From NCBI GenBank assembly GCA_025603075.1, contig MU626335.1, forward strand, positions 28,116-92,115: a DNA stretch of 64,000 bases, read 5' to 3'. A program made the translations under genes and the position numbers. The DNA is from Neoconidiobolus thromboides FSU 785. Lineage: Eukaryota > Entomophthoromycota > Entomophthoromycetes > Entomophthorales > Neoconidiobolaceae. This document shows, piece after piece, positions 54,601 to 64,000 of the stretch. Under the pieces are notes generated by a model that saw nothing but the letters and a program-made list of their open reading frames with translations, ran no database searches and was not told the origin of the DNA. The first letter of the stretch is position 1, and each line of letters begins with the position of its first letter.

Positions 54601-55631
54601 TTCTATAAATGAACAATCATCAATCTATTTATTGTTATTTATTATTTATTGTTTAGGTGGAATTATATGCTGAATTTGATTACCCATTATTAATGGGATT
54701 CTTACGTTCCTCTAATGATTACTCTTTAAAAAAAGCATACAATTGTTGTGAATTAAGAGAATTGGTACCCGAATTAATTTATATATTAAGTCGAATGGGA
54801 GAATATCAAAAAGCGTTATTATTAATTTTACAGAAATTAGGGGATATCGATAAAGTAAGTAGAAGGATAAGGGGAGGGGAGATGAGTCATAGAATAATAT
54901 TAATTGATTTTTATTATTATAGGCTATTGATTATGTTAAAGAATATGAAGATGAAGAATTATGGCAAGTCTTGTTAAAACATTCTCAAGATAAACCAGGT
55001 AAATTGATAGTCTCAATTAACTAATTATTATAGTTTTAAAAAAAATCAACTAACTTTACTCCTTTTTTATTTTTTAATTCTAGAATTCCTTAAAGCATTA
55101 TTAGAACAAAGTGGTAGTCATATTGAACCTAATAAAGTGATACAAAGTATTCCTAAAGGTTTAAAAATTCCTGGTCTAAAAAAGAGCATCCTAAAGATAT
55201 TAATGGACTTTCAATTACAAATGTCATTGAGAATCGGATGTGAAAAAGTGATTTCAAGAGATAGCAAAATGTTAAGTAAACAATGGAAACAAAAACAAAA
55301 GAGAGGAATGACAGTATTTGGTGATAATGAGGAGTTTATGAATTGTTCAAAGTGTGAGAAAAGTGTGATGGATAATGGGGAAAAAGAAGAGTTAGTGTTT
55401 TTTTATTGTGGTCATGGATATCATGTAGGGTGTTTGGGAACAAAGATCGAAATCAATGGAAGGAGTAAATATGAAGTTAAATTACAGTTAAATGATTTAA
55501 TAAATTGTCCAAGATGTGATCAATTACCATCCACGCCTAAATTAGAAGAAGAAAATAAAAATTTACTAAGTAAAAAATCCAATTTATCTTTAAATGAACA
55601 GTTACCACCAATGGTAAATTTCATACCATGA
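51640..55631 (+). CDS. VPS41: VPS41, HOPS complex subunit, 13 exons
   Basis: Exons 51640-51880, 51938-52053, 52143-52284, 52359-52517, 52645-52742, 52914-53075, 53145-53209, 53266-53380, 53475-53586, 53639-54564, 54657-54854, 54923-54998 and 55084-55631 join in phase to 985 aa. Residues 1-80 are Glu/Lys-rich, as in other Vps41 proteins. EPKLKYTRLTGG ... DAASCIIAGDKVMAVGTHSGKLYLLD starts the WD40/beta-propeller. SPKDLICAKERELTDRIEWHIENELYYEAL opens the alpha-solenoid/CHCR part. The C-terminal RING-H2 has C891-x2-C894, C912-x-H914, H917-x2-C920 and C945-x2-C948. Vps41 is the effector subunit of HOPS that binds Rab7/Ypt7 and tethers late endosomes and AP-3 vesicles to the vacuole. An ESKESKESKE repeat and an ETETETET run mark the disordered start. 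Confidence 0.95.
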
Positions 55632-55818
55632 GCTTTAAATTTCAATAAAAATAAAAATATTAAAATATATTAAAGATATATTAAACTTATTATTTAAAAT
55701 TCAAAATTATTTTTATATAAAAAAGAAACATAATACTCAATTTTATTCTTATATAACATAATATAAATAGAATCAAAAATAAAATTGATATAGAAAAAAA
55801 GCGTTGATTTATATCAAC

Positions 55819-57571
<1,753 letters not shown>

Positions 57572-58946
57572 TTTTTTAAAAATTAAACTTAAAACAAACT
57601 AGATAAAATAAAATTCAATTAAAAAATTTCATTTGAAGATTCTGTCGGTTGGTTTATATACCTCTCTTCTTTCTTTTTTGTAATAAAAAATAAATAGGTT
57701 ATAATTTTACTTAGAACAAGGGTTATGTAGTTTTTACACTCTTTTATTCTTAGAAAAATTGGAACATAATAATGTAATCTTACCTTATTTATTTTTAATT
57801 GGTTATAAAAAAGTGTTAACCCTGAAATTAGAAATCCTCTAATTGGCTAAAAGATAAGACATCATGACGTGGTGATTGTTAAGTTACCTAATCTAGTTGG
57901 CTCAATTTTTTAAGGACTCCAAAGAATGTGATGGTGAAGTTTACTATGGGCAGATTGTAGGATTTTAAGGATTGATTGGTCGGTTTAAAAATTGAATTTT
58001 TATTTAGTGGTTTATAATGATTTTTTATCTCGTGAATGAATTTGTTGACTATTTGTTATCGGATTAACTAATTCAAACTCAATTTATTACTACTTCACCT
58101 TAAAGATTAAATTAATTGTTTTAATTTATCGATAGAATAGGGTAAACGGGGTGTCCGTGAAAGAGATTGTTCTTCCTTAGAATAAAGCGAATCTGAACAG
58201 AAAAAACAAACGCTGATTAAATTTTAGTTGAATAAAGCAGTTCAACCTGTTTTAAACTGAATTATCTAATAATCACAGTTCTTTGTAATAATAATAATCT
58301 TGCGGTTTGAGTTAGACAATAATTAGTGTTCTGGTTAAATTCCTCTCATTTTATGAATTGAAATTTATTATTTAAAAACTATAAAATTGAATTCTTTATC
58401 AAAAAAACTATCATAAATATCCCGTTTATCTATGAATTATTTTAGAGGCAGTAATTCTTGATAGTATATAAATAAAAGTATATTATATACTTTAATAATC
58501 AAAAAAATAGATAAATAATAAAATAGATAAATAATGTGTTTATATAAAAATGTATTTATTCTTCCTTAGTTAAGATACAATTAGTTATTTTCCGAGTAAG
58601 GTTAACCATTAGTAAACACATTAACTCAGATTTAAATATAATATTACTATATAAAAACGTTATCAAGAAATTAAAAATATTAATTTTTGTAATAAGAATA
58701 AATATTATGGCTAGTTTGATAAGGGCCAATGTTCTATCTAAATTCTTGTTTTAAAGCCACTGTTCGGTTTGTGTAACAAAGTTAGTAATTTCCCTCAGTA
58801 TAAAATTAGTCCTTTGTCGAAATAATTCCCATCTCGAACAAAATGCTTGTCCTCCAAAAATTATCTTTATCTTCAAAATAATAAACAGAAGTATAAAAAT
58901 TACAAAACTATTTATATGATTTACTAAAAATAATAAAATAATCTCT
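57572..58946. other. AT-rich intergenic region
   Basis: Contains the UGPase promoter at its left; about 1.3 kb with no supported gene or known repeat. Confidence 0.45.
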
Positions 58947-60203
58947 TTAATTTGTCATTGTCATAAATAGTAACATATTAACAACATTAGCTAATGATGG
59001 ATATCTGGTTACTATTTCAATAAAATACTTCATATAAATCAAAATCCTTGAAGCATATCTCGTCTTCTTAAATAAGCCTAACAACCCACCACAATAAACA
59101 ACAAGTCCATCTACCATATAACTAATAGCATAACTAGGACCTAAAGAAATGATGGATATAATTTTACTATTTTTATATTCTTTCATCGATTGATTTTTCA
59201 TCTCGAGCTTTAGATTATTACTGAGATGTATAGCTTGCATATGTGTAGTATAATATAACTTAGGTTCTTCAAGATTACTAACATCACCAAGAGCATAGAT
59301 GTGATCATAATCAGTTACTTTAAAATAGTTATTAACTTTAATAAACTCTTTTTCATCTAAACAATCATTCATTTCCTTCTTCATAAATTCACTATTTGGT
59401 TGAAGTCCGATACTTTTAATAACTAAATCAAGCTCCAATTTAGTACCATCTTCTAACTCATATTCCTTTTCACTAATTTGTTTTAATTTTTGATCAAATA
59501 TAATAGTTAGATTTTGATTATTTTTATTACTTAAATCTCTTAATGCCTTCTCACAATTATTAGATAACTTAGAATTCTTAAATTGACTTAGTAATTTATT
59601 ATTATTGTGAACTAAGTAAAATCGTTTGTTTGGATATCTTTCAACTAATTCGGCTATCATTTCAATACCAACTGCACCACCCCCAATACAGGCTATCTTT
59701 TGACTTGATTCAATTTTTTGTTTATATTCAGTTAACTCAGCTAGACGATCATTGTAATTTCTAACTGAAGAACTACTCTTGAATGGCAAATTATAACTTG
59801 ATCCAGTACATATGATTAATTTATCAAATTCAATTTTTTGTTGATTTGTTAACAACTCTACTGAATTCTCATTTACACTAACTATTTGATCAATAATAAT
59901 AGTAATCTTATCATCATCCCTACCCCCACCTTCAATTGTATCGTTATAATGATTTTTGATAACTAATTTCTTTTGTTTATCGACCATAATCAGTTGTTTA
60001 AAAGGTATACATATTTGATGTAATCTTTTTTTAAAATCTTCTTGCTTTGGTCGTAATAATACATCAATTATAGAGGGTATATATTCATGATATTCTTTTT
60101 GGTCAATCATGATTATTTCTGTAGAAGGAGTACTTAACTCATTAATTAAAATACTACCCGCTGCTCCTCCTCCTAAGATTACAATCTTTGTTTTGGAATT
60201 CAT
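58947..60203 (-). CDS. FAD/NAD(P)H oxidoreductase, AIFM2/FSP1 (or Ndi-like) family
   Basis: Single-exon, 418 aa from the ATG at 60203; the frame continues upstream only to a TTG. The N-terminus is a Rossmann fold with KIVILGGGAAGSILINEL (FAD ADP-binding Gly motif). A second Gly motif, IACIGGGAVGIEMIAEL, near residue 170 binds NAD(P)H. IICTGSSYNLP precedes it. The FAD ribityl motif YALGDVSNLEEPK lies about residue 310, followed by YYTTHMQAIHL. The C-terminal SYMVDGLVVYCGGLLGLFKK is unlike the membrane motif of alternative NADH dehydrogenases and closer to AIFM2/FSP1-type proteins, which reduce quinones and oppose lipid peroxidation. Fungal Aif1 is an alternative. The signal-less N-terminus suggests cytosol or lipid-droplet location rather than matrix; this is inference. 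Confidence 0.85.
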   Translation of the reverse strand: MNSKTKIVILGGGAAGSILINELSTPSTEIIMIDQKEYHEYIPSIIDVLLRPKQEDFKKRLHQICIPFKQLIMVDKQKKLVIKNHYNDTIEGGGRDDDKITIIIDQIVSVNENSVELLTNQQKIEFDKLIICTGSSYNLPFKSSSSVRNYNDRLAELTEYKQKIESSQKIACIGGGAVGIEMIAELVERYPNKRFYLVHNNNKLLSQFKNSKLSNNCEKALRDLSNKNNQNLTIIFDQKLKQISEKEYELEDGTKLELDLVIKSIGLQPNSEFMKKEMNDCLDEKEFIKVNNYFKVTDYDHIYALGDVSNLEEPKLYYTTHMQAIHLSNNLKLEMKNQSMKEYKNSKIISIISLGPSYAISYMVDGLVVYCGGLLGLFKKTRYASRILIYMKYFIEIVTRYPSLANVVNMLLFMTMTN

Positions 60204-61560
60204 TTTGTATTTTATTTTGGATTGAAATATAATTTTTGTTAATTCTTTAAATTTTTTATAATTCAAGTAACAAGTAAACGTGACATCATCTTATGGGGTT
60301 AATTTGCATCATTACTTGATTATGTTATTTAAATTTTTTATAATTTTGATTTTGATCACCTAATTTATTCAAAATCTTTGATTCAAATTTAACTTTCGTT
60401 TAGAATCTTAATTGCGATTAAAATAAAATGACATTGTCAAAATAATGAAATCGAAATTTAGTTTTAACAGCTCATTCAACTAAATTTTATCTTATCCTTT
60501 TCACTCATTTTCTCCTAGTATCCGAATTTTACCAAGATGGTATTAGAACTTAACTTAACTTCAATTCTCCTTCTACTTACATTTCTTTGAATGAGTTCAT
60601 CATTTAAATTCTTCATTACCAGAACTTCATCTTAGCTTTATTCCACCTATTACCTTAATCTTTATCACCTTAGTAGTTTTTAGTAAATATATTAAGTTAA
60701 AAATTGCTGGTTTAATCGCAATATGGATGCTTTAAGTAATTATTTGTAGGATGGAAGTCAATTTCAAGCTATCTATAAGTTGTGTTTGGTATTTTGCTGG
60801 TATTACTGTGCTTTTAGTGCAAGATATGGTTAATGGCAGGAAAAAATAAAGATAACGGTTTATAATCAAATAGAGAAAAGGAAAAAAAGGCTTATTTGAT
60901 TGATAAATTACAAGATATCGAAAAGAGATTTTAAGATATAATGTCAATAGTATTATTTATTCAAAAGAAGCAAGTTGTGTTCAAATTGGGACTATTAACA
61001 AGCAAGTTGATTGTTTGATATTGGGGCATAATGAGTTTAGTGATTTAAAAGCAAATAACTATGAGGATGACAGTGACTTTATTTTTTTGAACCAAGAGAT
61101 ATTTGAATTCTTTATATTCTATTTAAAGTTTTTTTCTATTTTGTGTTATAAGAATAAATTCATAAAGGTTGAATAGTTATAAATATTAGTACTATTAATA
61201 CATGTTTTTATGCTATTATATGATCAAATAATATTAAAAAATAAAGATTTTTATTGTTATAAATTAATGAAGCAAATTAAATTACTTAGCTTGAAAAAGA
61301 TTGTTATAATATTGTGGAATATGACAATGATAAAATATATCTAACAAAGTGCTTGGGACTGTCTAACTCCTTCAAAACTTAAATATATATGCATAATTTT
61401 ATAAAATAACAGTATTACATATATGCGTAGTTGTTCCATGTTCTTATATTAAGCTATTAAAGTTCAATAATGAATTAAAAAATAAATAACAAATATTCAG
61501 CATAGTAATATAAAGAGCCACTTCTTATACTCACCCTTCATTTTGTTTATACTAATTACG
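60204..61560. other. AT-rich intergenic region
   Basis: No supported gene. 60720-61010 has somewhat richer codons on the plus strand but no continuous frame. A 71-codon minus-strand frame at 60732-60947 is not recognisable. Confidence 0.4.
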
Positions 61561-62928
61561 ATGTGAGAACCTCAATCCCAACTAGAAAACCTACCAAATT
61601 TTATACTAAAGCAAATAACAGAGTTACTGCAAATCAAAAGTGCTTTCAAGTTTTTATCTGTTTCTAAAGATTGGAATAAGGTATTTACATCAGTAATCTG
61701 GGAAGATTTAGCTTCAAGTTATGCAGGAAGCAAGCTTAAAGTGATGAGAAAAGCATTTAAAAAATATGCTAAATATATCAAAATGTTATGGATAAGGAAT
61801 GGGAGGTATATTAAATATATTCCAAAGCATTATAGAAATGCTACCACTGTGTTTATAACTTCAAGGTATTATTTTCTAAATTTAGAGAAATATAAAAAGT
61901 TGAATTTAACGGAATTAAATTATAATGGTGGTATGGAATCTGTTTTAAATCAAAGTGGAAGTCAAAATTTTATGTATAACACTCAACTCAAACAATTACT
62001 CAAAAACATAACCTCATTGACCACCGATAAAATTGACAACCATTTTATAGATTTTGTATTACCAAATATACCAAGAAAGATCAAGAGTATATGTTTGTTT
62101 AGCCGAGATTTTGAGTTTAAATCTATCGAATTCATACTAACAAACTTTCAAAACTTACAAGATTTAAGATTGTTTACAGACCTATGTCAACAAGATCTAC
62201 TCTTGTTTCAGAATCATATGTTCAACTCACTGAAAACTTTATATCTAAACTCTTTCACTTCATATGATAAATTCAATATTAACTTCAATCATTTTCCTGT
62301 ACTAACTAAACTACATTTAGATTATGTTCGTAATCTATACTTACACGGTATTTCTAACCTTACTTTCCTTGAATTAAACTTTATTGATTTAAAATGTATC
62401 AATTCTTTTGGAAATATAGCACCAAAGCTCCGAATTTTAATTCTATAGAATTGCAAAAATATGAATAGTAAAGTAGCAACTTCCATCTTTCAATTGAAAG
62501 AGTTAACTGACCTAGAGATTACTTATCGCTATGAGATCGAATATATCTTAACTATTGAAGAAGTTTTTAGAAAAATTCAATCCAATTTGATAAGCTTACA
62601 ATTAGAAGGTTTAAGCTTAGGGACTTATTTTGTACAACTCTTAATAACTAAATGTCCCAATTTAATTTATTTGACAATAATTTCATCCCATTTTGATCTC
62701 GATGGTTTATTATATTTTAATTATCGAATGAAACTTGATAAACCAAGTTTAAACCTAGGTGAAGTTTATATAAAAAATTGTACTAGTGCATATACTTTTC
62801 TTATTAAGTATATTTTAAATTATTATTTCAATTTATTCTTTTTAGTGCTGGATCCGACCCCCAAGTTGGAGTGGAATTATAATAAAAGACCTACTTTAGC
62901 CTTGAATTTACATGGCTGCTTAGATTAA
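61561..62928 (+). pseudogene. F-box/LRR gene interrupted by two in-frame stops
   Basis: ATG at 61561 is followed at once by TGA. From there one frame is open: EPQSQLENLPNFILKQITELLQIKSAFKFLSVSKDWNKVFTS (F-box), then LRRs including VLPNIPRKIKSICLFSRDFE, NLQDLRLFTDL and CINSFGNIAPKLRILIL, then TAG at 62446. Reading continues in the same frame as NCKNMNSKVATSIFQLKELTDLE to the end (LNLHGCLD, TAA at 62926). Only two stops in 456 codons makes this the best-preserved relative of 16707-17911. Either a young pseudogene or a gene with another start producing truncated proteins. SCF adaptor role for the family. Confidence 0.75.
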
Positions 62929-63039
62929 TATGAATCGAGCTTTAATATTTTGGATTATTTAAAATAGAATGCATGTTTTATTCTTACTATTATATTTATA
63001 GCACTACTTTGGATGTTTAAAGCATATTTAAAAAATCTA

Positions 63040-63145
63040 TAAATGGAGATGTATTTTTGTGTTTAAGAATTTTCCAATTTTTCCAGTTAAATAGTGCTTA
63101 AAAAATTGAAAAAATAATGAAGTCAAAAAAAGCACTCCCAAATAT
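63040..63145 (+). mobile_element. MITE-like palindromic element, copy 17
   Basis: AAATGGAGATGTATTTTTGTG ends matched by GCACTCCCAAATATT; core TTTTTCCAGTTAAATAGTGC / TTGAAAAA. Confidence 0.75.
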
Positions 63146-63176
63146 TATTAATGAATTTTAAGAATTGGGGATGTCT

Positions 63177-63231
63177 GGATTAGTTTCATTATTTTATCCA
63201 ATTTTTTAAATATTATGTATTTTAAAAACTT
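63177..63231 (-). mobile_element. MITE-like element, half copy
   Basis: GGGGATGTCTGGATTAGTTTC then TTTTATCCAATTTTTTAAATATTATG; the right half is lost. Confidence 0.5.
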
Positions 63232-63606
63232 TAAAATTCTATAAAAACAAATTTTCTATTAAAACGAAAGTACCCGGACACAGTTCTAAATTATTATATT
63301 ATAGTTTATACTGTAAGTTAGTTGAATTTCTGCTAGACCTTAAACACATATTCTTATAAAACTTTATTAACAAATGTTTATTATTGACTGCTTTATAACC
63401 AACACTGTAGACTTGCTATCAAATAAATAAACTATTTTGATGTTATAATTATATTATTGATATATTACTAAGTTGATAGATAGCTGCATGGGAGGGAGTG
63501 GTTAGCCCCAAAACTATAATTAACCATCCATATATAGTACAAGTAATAATAGTATTTACATATTATTACGATTACTTGTTCTTTGACTATTTATTAACTT
63601 AGCTAT
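63232..63606. other. AT-rich intergenic region
   Basis: Nothing recognised. Confidence 0.4.
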
Positions 63607-63980
63607 TGTGAAATATCGCTTTGTCAGTCACATGGTTAATTATAACATAATGATCGCCTAAACTGTTGTGTTTTCGAGTTCAGAGAAAACCAATCCCACG
63701 TTCTTATTTTGATTTGATATTTATACTTTCCAGAGTATAAAAGAGTTTACAGAGTATAGTAGTTCGAGGCTTTTTAACTGAATTATTCCCTGATATCTCG
63801 AACATTTAATAAAGCCACTAAGTTTACTTAATAGTATTTTACATAGATTTTACATTAGTATTGTCTATTCTATTTGTCTTATATAGCTTGTAACCTATTA
63901 CGTGCTATTCCTCATAATCCAAGTCTATCTTAGTCACATAAACTAAGACCTTTCGACTTATAGTGTAGTCAACCCAGCAA
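63607..63980 (+). repeat. LTR-like dispersed repeat, copy B
   Basis: Matches copy A at 40027-40449: TGTGAAATATCGCTTTGTCAG at the start, then GTGTTTTCGAGTTCAG, GAGTATAAAAGAG, AATAAAG, CTTTCGACTTATAG and an end near CCCAGCA. It lacks about 45 nt between GATTTGATA and TTTATACTTTCC. The window ends shortly after, so it could be either a solo LTR or the 5' LTR of a longer element beyond 64000. Confidence 0.6.
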
Positions 63981-64000
63981 TAGCTGCTCTTGACTCCAAG

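Noticed and set aside
60732-60947. 71-codon minus-strand ORF upstream of the oxidoreductase gene
   Set aside because: No recognisable feature; hydrophobic and Tyr/Phe-rich as expected by chance.

Overview
The window is nuclear DNA of an AT-rich eukaryote, most likely a fungus. Protein genes are interrupted by short introns (about 40-170 nt) with GTAAG-type donors and TAG/CAG/AAG acceptors. The recognisable genes are eukaryotic: UTP25, VPS41, UGPase, KISH/TMEM167, a WRAP53-type WD40 protein, a TB2/DP1/HVA22 protein and F-box/LRR proteins. The two tRNA genes are eukaryotic in type. Very low GC, many F-box/LRR genes and small secreted Gly/Gln-rich proteins would fit an early-diverging fungus such as a Conidiobolus-like entomophthoromycote. 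That placement is inference from composition and gene content, not demonstrated.

Layout. 0-3.3 kb: a four-exon glutathione S-transferase, a Ser/Asn-rich secreted protein and a gene of an unrecognised family (KQNR family, member A). 3.6-10.7 kb: tRNA-iMet, a decayed F-box/LRR gene, and a divergent pair of small homeodomain genes about 3.5 kb apart with tRNA-Asp between them. 12.7-15.2 kb: a WRAP53/Swt21-type WD40 gene (eight exons) and a TB2/DP1/HVA22 gene. 16-20 kb: a decayed F-box/LRR gene and KQNR family member B.

20-43.2 kb is an accessory compartment. It holds an FQFG-repeat secreted protein on the minus strand, then a plus-strand array of at least eleven intact or decayed small secreted-protein genes. 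They share a signal peptide, a (V/I)(D/N)GK(G/S)F motif in several members, low-complexity middles, GLLG/GIL-type tails, a TATA box 45-76 nt before the ATG, and in four cases an upstream GCCCATTTT-like block. About half the copies are broken. Many stops fall at Gln or Trp positions and some start codons read ATA, a pattern of C:G to T:A change.

About 18 full or partial copies of a ~105 bp near-palindromic MITE-like element (ends TATGGGGATGT / ACATCCCCATA) lie in the intergenic DNA, densest in this compartment. Two copies of a ~0.4 kb LTR-like repeat lie at 40.0 kb and at the window end.

43.9-60.2 kb is a compact housekeeping block: UTP25, a small conserved-looking ORF, an F-box/LRR gene, a decayed FMN reductase gene, KISH, VPS41, UGPase and an AIFM2/FSP1-like oxidoreductase. 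61.5-62.9 kb is another F-box/LRR copy with two in-frame stops.
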